A DNA stretch of 34,328 nucleotides, from the NCBI GenBank assembly GCA_017625695.1, contig JAGAKI010000062.1, positions 1 through 34,328 on the forward strand, written 5' to 3'. A model generated the notes under the pieces. The model saw nothing but the letters and a program-made list of their open reading frames with translations, was not told the origin of the DNA and ran no database searches. The translations under genes and the position numbers were made by a program. Shown in pieces: positions 1 through 6,403 of the stretch (within the stretch, counting starts at the first letter, position 1; the number at the start of each line of letters is the position of its first letter). Source of the DNA: Clostridia bacterium. Lineage in GTDB: Bacteria; Bacillota; Clostridia; UMGS1840.

Positions 1-1007
1 TTTCAAAATGCGAGTTTAGAACTTTTCAAAATTTTCAGGAAGTGTTTGGGGACGAATACTACCTGTGGAATGTTGAGCCGAATCGTAACCAGAATTCCAG
101 TCAGTTTCTCCAGGAAATGATACATAAGCTTTTGTATGAAAACGAATGTTTGATTTTGGATGTGGGAGGAAAACTTATTGTCGCCGATGGCTTTTATCAG
201 GAAGAGTATGCGGTTAACGCCAACCGTTTCAGCCGGGTACACAAAAATAATTTTACTTTTTCCAAGACGTTTTCGATGGATGAAGTAATGTATCTGAAGT
301 TGAATAATGACAGTATCAAAGATTTGTTTTCTGAACTGTGTCGTGGGTATGAAAAACTTTCCGGAGAAGCGATTGAAAAGTATATCAAATCCGGTGGCAA
401 TAAAGGGATTTTGAAGATTTCTTCTATTGCCAAAGGAAAGCCTGATTTTGAAGAAAATTATAAAAAATTGATGAACGACTATTTTTCTACGTATTTTAAC
501 GGTAAGAATGCTGTTCTCCCGTTATTTGAAGGTTATGATTTCACACAGCCTGCGGGAGACGGTACCAAGAAGTCAACATCCGAGATTGATGATATCAGAA
601 AAATTACCGATGCAGCTTTTGAAAAGGTCGGCCAGGCTTTTAAAATTCCGCCTGCTTTGATGCGGGGCGATATCGCAGATGTGGAAAATGCCACTGATAA
701 TATGCTGACGTTTGCTATTGATCCTCTTTGTGATATGATTCAAGAAGAGGCGAATCGTAAACGATACGGAAAGGATGTTCTCAAAGGAGACTATCTGATG
801 ATTGATACTAACTGTATCAAACACATTGATATTTTCCAGAAAGCAGAACAAGTTGACAAGCTTATTTCGAGTTCAATGTATTGTGTTGATGAATTACGAA
901 GAAAGGCAAGAGATGCCGAGCTTCGTACCGGATTTGCAAAAAAATATTTCATAACCAAAAATTATGAGGAAAACAAAGAGAATGGAGGTGGAGAAGGTGA
1001 AGCATAA
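1..1007 (+). CDS. Portal protein (3' part; gene begins at 34046)
   Basis: HK97-type portal, the dodecameric ring at the capsid vertex through which DNA is packaged and ejected. The gene is split by the arbitrary break of a circular genome. Joining the TTG start at 34046 to this end gives one frame with no stop and a 382-residue protein, normal for the family. The C-terminal half has a typical portal pattern: the RGDIADVENATDNML stretch, then a DPLCDMIQEEANRK helix before an Asp/Lys-rich segment. It sits directly between large terminase and a ClpP-like protease, the classic order. An internal GTG at 42 is not a real start. The product is confident from order plus sequence. Confidence 0.93.
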   Translation, partial: SKCEFRTFQNFQEVFGDEYYLWNVEPNRNQNSSQFLQEMIHKLLYENECLILDVGGKLIVADGFYQEEYAVNANRFSRVHKNNFTFSKTFSMDEVMYLKLNNDSIKDLFSELCRGYEKLSGEAIEKYIKSGGNKGILKISSIAKGKPDFEENYKKLMNDYFSTYFNGKNAVLPLFEGYDFTQPAGDGTKKSTSEIDDIRKITDAAFEKVGQAFKIPPALMRGDIADVENATDNMLTFAIDPLCDMIQEEANRKRYGKDVLKGDYLMIDTNCIKHIDIFQKAEQVDKLISSSMYCVDELRRKARDAELRTGFAKKYFITKNYEENKENGGGEGEA

Positions 1008-1728
1008 AAATACGGTAATGCGTTATGGAGTGCGACAGGAATCGGATGTGTTAGACCTTTTCATTTACGACTACGTAGAAGGTGATTCTTATGATTGGTG
1101 GACCGGTCAAAAGATTGAATCGGAAACCTCTGCTAATTTCATTATGCAAAAGCTTTCCGAACATGAAAATGTTTCTCAGATTAACGTGTACATCAATTCA
1201 TATGGTGGCAGTGTAAAAGAAGGTCTTGCTATTTATAATCAACTGCTTCGTCATAAGGCGAATAAACACGTGTACATTGATGGCTATGCCTGCAGTATTG
1301 CTTCAGTGATTGCAATGTGTGGCGATACCATTACGATGGCAAAGAATGCGTTAATGATGATTCATAACGCTTCGATGGGTGTGTTTGGTACTTCTGAAGA
1401 ACTTCGCAAATCAGCGGATGATTTGGATGTCATTAACCGTGCAAGTTGTTCCACTTATCTGGACAGAGCCGGAGATAAGCTGACGGAAGAAAATCTGAAA
1501 GAAATGCTGGACAAAGAAACCTGGTTAAATGCGGAACAATGTATTGCTTTTGGTCTTGCTGATGATGTTCTGCAGAAAAAATCTGCCGGCACAGATAATG
1601 TGGAGCAGGCATATCACGAATATGTAGAACAAGCAAGACAGGCACAAAAACGCTTCAGCGGACAAGCTCCGCAAAATCCGACCAATGGGAAAAATCCTTT
1701 TGGAAGTTTTTTCAGCAGTGTTGAGTAA
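997..1728 (+). CDS. Prohead maturation protease, ClpP-like serine protease
   Basis: Cuts the scaffold (delta) domain from the capsid protein during prohead maturation. The ClpP fold is visible: an oxyanion-hole motif NSYGGSV (about residues 68-73), nucleophile Ser100 in GYACSIAS and His123 in MMIHNAS. The C-terminal Gln/Pro-rich tail looks disordered. I chose GTG at 997 because GGAGGTGG lies 8 bases upstream. In-frame ATGs at 964 and 982 have no such site and would lengthen the overlap with portal, which is 11 bases with this start. The length of 243 residues is usual for phage ClpP proteases that precede a capsid gene with an N-terminal scaffold domain. Confidence 0.93.
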   Translation: MKHKNTVMRYGVRQESDVLDLFIYDYVEGDSYDWWTGQKIESETSANFIMQKLSEHENVSQINVYINSYGGSVKEGLAIYNQLLRHKANKHVYIDGYACSIASVIAMCGDTITMAKNALMMIHNASMGVFGTSEELRKSADDLDVINRASCSTYLDRAGDKLTEENLKEMLDKETWLNAEQCIAFGLADDVLQKKSAGTDNVEQAYHEYVEQARQAQKRFSGQAPQNPTNGKNPFGSFFSSVE

Positions 1729-1753
1729 AAAAATATTTTAGGAGGTCTAAACA

Positions 1754-2938
1754 ATGAAAAATTTAGATGCAATCAAACAGAAAAAAGTTGAATTCGCACA
1801 GAAATTGCAGGAAGCTGTTAATGGTGGTGAGCCGGAACAGCTGGCAGGTGTTATCGCAGACTTTGCAGATGATCTGCAAGATTCCATTTTGCAGGAAGCA
1901 AGAGAATTGGCACAGAGAAATGATTCGTTAATTCTTTCTCAGAGAGGATGCCGTCAGCTGACCGATGCAGAGCAGAATTTCTATGAAGCTACTATTTCAG
2001 CAATGAGAAGCAAGGACCCGAAACAGGCAATTTCCGATATTGAAATTGCAATGCCGGAAACTGTGATTGATTCTGTATTTGATGATATCAGAGAGGACCA
2101 TCCGCTTTTGGGATTGGTTGATTTCAGAAATACAATGGGCAAAATCAAAATGGTGGTAAACAAAACCGGTGTCGAACTTGCGGCGTGGGGTGCGTTAACC
2201 GAAGAAATTACAAAAGAGATTTCTGCTGCGATTGGAGTTGTAGATACCGGGTTGATGAAATTAACAGCATTCTTACCGGTTTCCAAAGCAATGCTGGATT
2301 TAGGTCCCGTTTGGTTAGACAGATATGTAAGAGAGATTTTATCTGAAGTCATTGCGGCATCTTTAGAGACTGCTATTGTTTGCGGTGATGGTAAAAACCA
2401 GCCTATCGGTATGATCAGAAGTGTTGGGGATGATGTTTCTGTAACCGGCGGGGTATATCCGGAAAAAGAAGCAATCCCGGTAAAAGACTTAAAGCCTGCA
2501 ACTTATGGCGGTTTGTTGTCTAAAATTGCGGATGGTCCAAACGGCAAATCAAGAAAAATTTCAAATCTGATTTTGGTTGTAAATCCCAAAGATTACTTCA
2601 ATAAATTGATGGCGTGGACTACCTTCCGTAAGGGCGATGGAACCTATGTCAACGACATTTTGCCTTATCCTACCGTGATTGTTCCGGTTACTGCATTACC
2701 GGAAGGAAAAGCGGTGTTAGGTCTTTCTAAAAGATATTTTGCTGCTTTAGGTTCCACAAAAGAAGGTAAGATTGAATACGATGATTCCGTCCGTTTCCTG
2801 GAAGATGAAAGAGTATACGCTGTTCGATTATACGGAAACGGTCAGCCTCTGGATGATAATGCTTTCTTAGTTCTGGATATTTCCGGCTTAAAAGCACCTG
2901 TCAAAGAAGTTAAGGTTGTAGATGGTGCATCAGAATAG
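1754..2938 (+). CDS. Major capsid protein, HK97 fold
   Basis: Forms the icosahedral shell. The 394-residue protein starts with about 100 residues of Glu/Gln/Lys-rich helix, consistent with the removable delta scaffold domain processed by the upstream protease. The HK97-like capsid core follows, with the recognisable segment around KMVVNKTGVELAAWGALTEE and a later VVNPKDYF element. GGAGGT 7 bases before ATG gives a strong start, expected for the most abundant virion protein. It follows the protease by 25 bases. Position and architecture leave little doubt about the role. Confidence 0.94.
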   Translation: MKNLDAIKQKKVEFAQKLQEAVNGGEPEQLAGVIADFADDLQDSILQEARELAQRNDSLILSQRGCRQLTDAEQNFYEATISAMRSKDPKQAISDIEIAMPETVIDSVFDDIREDHPLLGLVDFRNTMGKIKMVVNKTGVELAAWGALTEEITKEISAAIGVVDTGLMKLTAFLPVSKAMLDLGPVWLDRYVREILSEVIAASLETAIVCGDGKNQPIGMIRSVGDDVSVTGGVYPEKEAIPVKDLKPATYGGLLSKIADGPNGKSRKISNLILVVNPKDYFNKLMAWTTFRKGDGTYVNDILPYPTVIVPVTALPEGKAVLGLSKRYFAALGSTKEGKIEYDDSVRFLEDERVYAVRLYGNGQPLDDNAFLVLDISGLKAPVKEVKVVDGASE

Positions 2939-2948
2939 GTGATTTGGT

Positions 2949-3236
2949 ATGCTGGAGAAGGTAAAGAGAAAAATCAATATATTCTTTGATGATGAAAAAA
3001 CCGATTCAGCGATTTCCGAAATGATGGAACGGGGAAAACGCTTCCTGCTGGACGTAGCAGGAAGCGAATCTCTGAACTTTGAGGAGCCGGGTGCTGAGCA
3101 GGAGCTTTTGCTGGAATACTGTTTGTATGACTGGAACGAAAAATTGGCAGAGTTTAAAAAAAGCTATGTTGAGGAATTAAACGCCCTAAGGCAACGGGAG
3201 CAGGTGAAACAATATGTTTTTAAAGAAACCGAATAA
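2949..3236 (+). CDS. Head-tail connector, gp6-like adaptor
   Basis: A 95-residue, mostly helical acidic protein placed directly after the capsid gene, as expected for the HK97 gp6-like adaptor that docks on the portal. The sequence has helices around DSAISEMMERGKRFLLDVAG and ELLLEYCLYDWNEKLAEFKKSY, the usual compact helical pattern of this family. It overlaps the next gene by 23 bases, indicating translational coupling. The assignment rests on size, helix pattern and synteny; no catalytic motif is expected. Confidence 0.75.
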   Translation: MLEKVKRKINIFFDDEKTDSAISEMMERGKRFLLDVAGSESLNFEEPGAEQELLLEYCLYDWNEKLAEFKKSYVEELNALRQREQVKQYVFKETE

Positions 3237-3561
3237 TTTTTCTTTTTACATATTGCAATGTACCGGGTATGACGATGATGCCGATGAACCGTTGTATGAT
3301 AAGATTGCCTCTGCAGGCCAACCGATTGTATTTTTGGGTAACCGTCAAAATGCTTTCGGTGCAGAAGTGTATGAAGCACAAGCGATTGGTGCAGAGGAGG
3401 TTGCTACCATAACTGTTGGATATCATCCGGATATTTCAGCAGATTGTCGTCTATTGGCGTATGATACCGGTGTTGTATACGAAATCATCGGTACCCCTGA
3501 CAATGTCGGAATGAAAAACAAATTGCTTCAGTTTAAAATCAAGAGGTATCAAAATGGCTGA
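3214..3561 (+). CDS. Head closure / head-tail joining protein
   Basis: A 115-residue, beta-rich protein in the position of the stopper (SPP1 gp16 / HK97 gp7-like) that seals the connector after packaging. The family-like features are beta segments ATITVGYHPDIS and CRLLAYDTGVVYEIIGTPDN, close to the joining-protein pattern of a small beta-barrel ending in a hydrophobic strand. The ATG lies inside the end of the adaptor gene, with GGGAGCAGGTG upstream as a possible ribosome site. It overlaps the following gp10-like gene by 8 bases. Confidence 0.7.
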   Translation: MFLKKPNNFSFYILQCTGYDDDADEPLYDKIASAGQPIVFLGNRQNAFGAEVYEAQAIGAEEVATITVGYHPDISADCRLLAYDTGVVYEIIGTPDNVGMKNKLLQFKIKRYQNG

Positions 3562-3985
3562 TACAAGAGGAAATACTGGGTTTGACTTTGGGATTGATTA
3601 TTCTGAGTTTGATGCTTTGATTAAGCAGGTGGAGGGATTGGTCGAGGATACCGATGAAATCGCAAAAAGTGTGATTGAAGCGGGTATTCAGGCTGCACAA
3701 CCGAAATTTATTGCCAACGTTCCGGTGGGTGACGGAGCCAATCCGCAAGGCAGAGCCAAGGATAATGTAACGGTATCAGGGCTGAAAACCTCGAAACACG
3801 GTACCAAGTATAGACTGATATCCTTTCGGGGTGACAGAAGTTATCTCTATATGATAGATCAGGGAACTTCGAAGCTTCCGCCACATCCCTGGCTGGATAA
3901 AGCAAGGGCAGAAGCCGGTCAAGCGGCGGTAAATGCTATGTCTGAACGGCTGAAGCAAGAAATCAAAAACAGAGTAGGTGAATGA
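3554..3985 (+). CDS. HK97 gp10-like neck/tail-joining protein
   Basis: A 143-residue protein with the HK97 gp10 family layout. There is an N-terminal helical part (SEFDALIKQVEGLVEDTDEI), a middle with PVGDGANPQGRAKDNVTVSG, then YLYMIDQGTSKLPPHPWLDKA. The last segment, with its PxPWL-type turn, is the most recognisable mark of gp10-like proteins. The protein works at the neck where the tail tube meets the connector. The gene overlaps its neighbours on both sides by 8 bases, consistent with a tightly coupled head-to-tail module. Confidence 0.8.
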   Translation: MADTRGNTGFDFGIDYSEFDALIKQVEGLVEDTDEIAKSVIEAGIQAAQPKFIANVPVGDGANPQGRAKDNVTVSGLKTSKHGTKYRLISFRGDRSYLYMIDQGTSKLPPHPWLDKARAEAGQAAVNAMSERLKQEIKNRVGE

Positions 3986-4352
3986 TTTGCGAGAAGTGAT
4001 CAAAGACTATTTGAGAAGTGATAAGGAATTGATGGAACTTCTGGGTGGACAGACCGATAAATTTAGACGGGTATATTCCGTGGTGTCGAACATGGAGGAA
4101 TTTCCACGTTTGATTGTGGTCGAGCTTTATTCTTTTCCGGAAGGTGGTGCTGACAATGAAGCTATCTTAGAAAACGGTGCATATCGTATCACTTTATATT
4201 CCAAAAATAAAAACTACTCTGAAATCCTCAAAAGAATTCGTAAGGTACTCGGGAATCGTTTCCCGGATTCTGTGATATCTGTAGATTCTGACGGTTACGA
4301 AAAGGATACCAAAGTGTATTCCAAATCATTGAAAATTGAGATTATGATGTAA
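3978..4352 (+). CDS. Tail terminator / tail completion protein
   Basis: A 124-residue protein in the slot before the major tail protein, where tail terminator (gpU/gp17-like) proteins lie. It alternates helix and strand: an N-terminal helix (LREVIKDYLRSDKELMELLGG), central strands (FPRLIVVELYSFPEGG) and a final strand pair with KSLKIEIMM, fitting the small alpha/beta terminator fold. The start is GTG 3978 or TTG 3987. The TTG has AGGTGA 5 bases upstream and may be the real one, shortening the protein by three residues. Function is inferred mainly from order. Confidence 0.65.
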   Translation: MNDLREVIKDYLRSDKELMELLGGQTDKFRRVYSVVSNMEEFPRLIVVELYSFPEGGADNEAILENGAYRITLYSKNKNYSEILKRIRKVLGNRFPDSVISVDSDGYEKDTKVYSKSLKIEIMM

Positions 4353-4371
4353 TACTATGGAGGTTATTGTT

Positions 4372-5097
4372 ATGGAAAAAGTATTTACCAATGGACTTGA
4401 CAAATTTCATTTTGCGAAATTAACAAGTGATACAGAAAAAGCGACTACATATGACGTTCCGGTTCCTCTGCCAAATGCACAGCAGGTGAGCGTTACTCCA
4501 AAATCCAACACAGGAGATATTGATACTGATAACACTACTGAAACCTACGAGCAGGTAAGCGGTTCTGATGTATCTATTCAGAAATCCAGCTTATCGTCGG
4601 ATGAACTTACCTTATTGCTCGGGGAAAAAGTAACCGCAGACGGTATCAAAACATCAGGGGAAGCACCTTACGGTGCGTTTGGTTTCCGCCGTTCGTTCTC
4701 TAACGGTGTTCAGAGATTGGTTTGGGTGCTGAAAACCAAATTTAAGCAGCCTACCGATACAGTCAATACTAAAGCGGCAAACAGCTTTAATCCTCAGTAT
4801 GATACGATTGCCGGCACTTCTACCAGAAGAATTTCTGATAATGAGTGGAAAATTTACAAAGATAGTACAGAAAATGGTTTTACTGCTGCGGAAGTGTCAA
4901 ACTTTTTCTCTAAAGCCACTCTGGAAAAACTGTATAATGTAGCCACTACTGTTTATGGCGAACCGGCATCAGTTACAATTGTAGATGTGCTTCCTTCGGA
5001 AGGTATGGCAGGTGTGATTTATGTGGTTGACAGCGCAACCGAGTGTACCACACATTACTGGGATGGTACCAAATTTATTGAAAACACCCCCGATTAA
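4372..5097 (+). CDS. Major tail tube protein
   Basis: Builds the tail tube. The beta-rich body includes PVPLPNAQQVSVTPKSNTG, the VSGSDVSIQKSSLSSDELTL region and FGFRRSFSNG with a following WVLKTKFKQP strand, typical of phi13-type major tail proteins of Gram-positive siphophages. I chose ATG 4372 because GGAGG ends 8 bases upstream; the in-frame ATG at 4357 overlaps that site. About 40 residues at the C-terminus (after TTVYGEPASV) form an extra segment ending in THYWDGTKFIENTPD, a module type seen at the ends of tail and baseplate proteins. It is probably a surface decoration on the tube. Confidence 0.88.
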   Translation: MEKVFTNGLDKFHFAKLTSDTEKATTYDVPVPLPNAQQVSVTPKSNTGDIDTDNTTETYEQVSGSDVSIQKSSLSSDELTLLLGEKVTADGIKTSGEAPYGAFGFRRSFSNGVQRLVWVLKTKFKQPTDTVNTKAANSFNPQYDTIAGTSTRRISDNEWKIYKDSTENGFTAAEVSNFFSKATLEKLYNVATTVYGEPASVTIVDVLPSEGMAGVIYVVDSATECTTHYWDGTKFIENTPD

Positions 5098-5109
5098 GAA
5101 GGCTGATTT

Positions 5110-5427
5110 ATGCAGGATAGAGTTAGTATACAATTAGACAATGAAGTGGTTTTTTCCAAACGGTTTGATATGCGATGCTATCGTATGATGCACGAACTGA
5201 GAACGGAGGGAAAGGATAACCTTGAGGTGTCGGAGGCTCTTTTGTATGAGATGTTTGATGGGACAAAGGTTACGAATGAAATTCTTTCTCTTCTTTCAGC
5301 AGCGGAACGTGTATTCCTTTGTGGAGAGATTCAGAAAATTTGCATCAGTGTGATGGAAAGGTTGCTGGCACTAAAAAACGCAGAAAGCCCGCCAGTTATC
5401 AAAATAACGACGGGCACGGAATCGTAG
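5110..5427 (+). CDS. Tail assembly chaperone, short form (gpG-like)
   Basis: Short product of the tail-chaperone pair that coats the tape measure protein during tube assembly. It is 105 residues and mostly helical, with FDMRCYRMMHELRTEG, an acidic LLYEMFDGTK region and a helical end. It lies in the invariant position between major tail protein and tape measure. The stop is read when ribosomes do not shift at the A AAA AAC heptamer at 5373-5379. ATG 5110 has only a weak upstream site (AAGGCTGATTT), acceptable in a coupled operon. Confidence 0.82.
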   Translation: MQDRVSIQLDNEVVFSKRFDMRCYRMMHELRTEGKDNLEVSEALLYEMFDGTKVTNEILSLLSAAERVFLCGEIQKICISVMERLLALKNAESPPVIKITTGTES

Positions 5428-5564
5428 GAATTTACTCTGAATTGTTTAAAAAACACGGAATATTGCCGAGGGAGCTTGACAATCAACATCCGGTAGATTT
5501 TTTCTGGATGCTGTATGATTTGGAACCTTCTGCGGAACCAGACTATTACGGTATGGGATTGTAG
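5110..5564 (+). CDS. Tail assembly chaperone, long form by -1 frameshift (gpGT-like)
   Basis: Predicted 151-residue fusion: 90 codons from 5110 to 5379 in the first frame, then re-reading from 5379 in the -1 frame to the stop at 5562-5564. The added part contains GIYSELFKKHGILPRELDN and FFWMLYDLEP, typical of gpT-type extensions that recruit tube subunits. The extension frame has no ribosome site or start of its own near its conserved part. A canonical slippery heptamer and a downstream hairpin are present, so translation by frameshift is the best reading. The ratio of short to long form normally controls tail assembly. Confidence 0.83.
5373..5415 (+). promoter_or_regulatory. Programmed -1 ribosomal frameshift signal
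   Basis: The heptamer A AAA AAC occupies 5373-5379 in the correct phase of the chaperone frame. After a 7-base spacer an RNA hairpin spans 5387-5415. Its outer stem is GCCCG (5387-5391) with CGGGC (5411-5415), and its inner stem is GTTAT (5395-5399) with ATAAC (5404-5408) around a CAAA loop. Slippery site, spacer length and hairpin are the standard three parts of a -1 shift signal. Confidence 0.88.
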
Positions 5565-5565
5565 T

Positions 5566-5593
5566 AAAAAAGCACCCGAGAGGGTGCTTTTTT
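5566..5593. terminator. Bidirectional terminator between tail chaperone and hicB
   Basis: A perfect 12-bp stem, AAAAAAGCACCC paired with GGGTGCTTTTTT around a GAGA loop, lies exactly between two convergent genes. The T-run on each strand makes it work for both. It ends the hicAB transcript and should weaken late transcription before the tape measure gene. Confidence 0.85.
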
Positions 5594-5594
5594 G

Positions 5595-6008
5595 TTATTT
5601 GAGATTTAGTTTTTCTATCAATGCGGTTTGCAGAACCTGAGAAAAATTGATGTTGTTTTCCAGTGCTTTTGCATTGAGCCATGCCGGAAGAGTCACGGTG
5701 CGATTAATAGATTTATTTTCTTGTGCAGCGCGAATAGAAGGCATGAATACATCAATCACGCTAATGCATTCGTTTGAATCCAATTCCTCCATTAAAGATT
5801 TGACAGAGGTTGGCTCCGGAATGATATCTCCATCCTGTTCCATTCCGAACAAATGTAATCCTAACGCTTCTTTGGCACACAGAAGTGCTTCTGCTTCGGT
5901 TTCTCCGCTGGTGGCACATCCGGGTAAATCCGGAAATGTAACTGCAATTTCATATCCTTCTTCGAATGTTAAAATTGCAGGATAAATATAGTTGGTTGGT
6001 TGTTTCAT
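5595..6008 (-). CDS. hicB: HicB antitoxin
   Basis: Antitoxin that binds HicA and represses its own operon. The 137-residue protein has the HicB N-terminal fold with the hallmark VTFPDLPGCATSGETEAEAL (about residues 24-43). The C-terminal region (NRTVTLPAWLNAKALENNIN, then FSQVLQTALIEKL) looks like a ribbon-helix-helix DNA-binding domain. Its start has AGGAG 8 bases upstream, a stronger site than that of hicA, which would favour antitoxin excess. It is second in the operon, 42 bases after hicA, in the usual toxin-first order. It lies antisense to the late tail operon. Confidence 0.92.
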   Translation of the reverse strand: MKQPTNYIYPAILTFEEGYEIAVTFPDLPGCATSGETEAEALLCAKEALGLHLFGMEQDGDIIPEPTSVKSLMEELDSNECISVIDVFMPSIRAAQENKSINRTVTLPAWLNAKALENNINFSQVLQTALIEKLNLK

Positions 6009-6050
6009 AACCTAAGCTCCTTTCGATTATGCGGGGGGAAAGCGGGATTC

Positions 6051-6245
6051 TTAAAACAGAATCCCTGCTTGCTTTCCAATACTTTTTAAGGTTTTTGGTG
6101 GTATATCCTTACATGGATGTTTTATTGTGACCTTGCCTTGCTTTACATCATGTTTGAATTGGTGGTGACTTCCTTCTATAGCTACCAGATACCAACCATC
6201 CTCTTGCAGTATTTTGATTACCTCTCTTGAAGAGTAGCTTTTCAT
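6051..6245 (-). CDS. hicA: HicA toxin, mRNA interferase
   Basis: A 64-residue HicA toxin, an RNA-degrading protein with a double-stranded-RNA-binding-like fold. The diagnostic elements are all present: SSREVIKILQEDGW at the N-terminus, the catalytic GSHHQF motif with His27, KVTIKHP, and the closing IPPKTLKSIGKQAGI. It appears intact. A weak ribosome site (GGGAAAG) precedes the ATG. It is the first gene of a leftward two-gene operon driven by a consensus promoter at 6270-6298. It probably acts as lysogen-borne cargo (stability or anti-phage); that role is inference. Confidence 0.92.
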   Translation of the reverse strand: MKSYSSREVIKILQEDGWYLVAIEGSHHQFKHDVKQGKVTIKHPCKDIPPKTLKSIGKQAGILF

Positions 6246-6269
6246 ATCTTTCCCTCACTTCTTGATATT

Positions 6270-6298
6270 ATTATAACACATATTCTTATATTTGTCAA
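6270..6298 (-). promoter_or_regulatory. Promoter of hicAB
   Basis: On the minus strand TTGACA (6293-6298) and TATAAT (6270-6275) are separated by 17 bp. Both hexamers are perfect sigma-A consensus. The start codon of hicA lies about 25 bp beyond the -10 box. Confidence 0.85.
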
Positions 6299-6306
6299 TA
6301 GCTTTT

Positions 6307-6328
6307 AACAAATATTTTTATATTTGTT
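6307..6328. promoter_or_regulatory. Inverted repeat beside the hicAB promoter, likely HicB operator
   Basis: AACAAATAT and ATATTTGTT form 9-bp arms around TTTT. The site begins 8 bp upstream of the hicAB -35 box. A further half copy, ATATTTGT, lies at 6287-6294 and overlaps that -35 box. HicB C-terminal RHH domains are known to autorepress through such palindromes, so this is the natural candidate; the assignment is inference. Confidence 0.5.
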
Positions 6329-6348
6329 TATCTTTTTTTGTATTCTGG

Positions 6349-6375
6349 ATCGTTCTCGTGGTCAGTGGGAACGAT
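6349..6375 (+). repeat. Inverted repeat in the tape measure leader
   Basis: ATCGTTC and GAACGAT are 7-bp arms around a 13-base loop, ending 16 bases before the ribosome site of the tape measure gene. It could fold in the mRNA leader or be a protein site. No convincing rightward promoter was found between 6246 and 6404, so how the tape measure gene is transcribed past hicAB is open. Confidence 0.35.
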
Positions 6376-6403
6376 ATCATAAAAATTGATTGGAGGCGAT
6401 TTT

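Noticed and set aside
6246-6403. Rightward promoter for the tape measure gene
   Set aside because: Several TTGATA/TTGTCA-like boxes occur but none has a good -10 at 16-18 bp.
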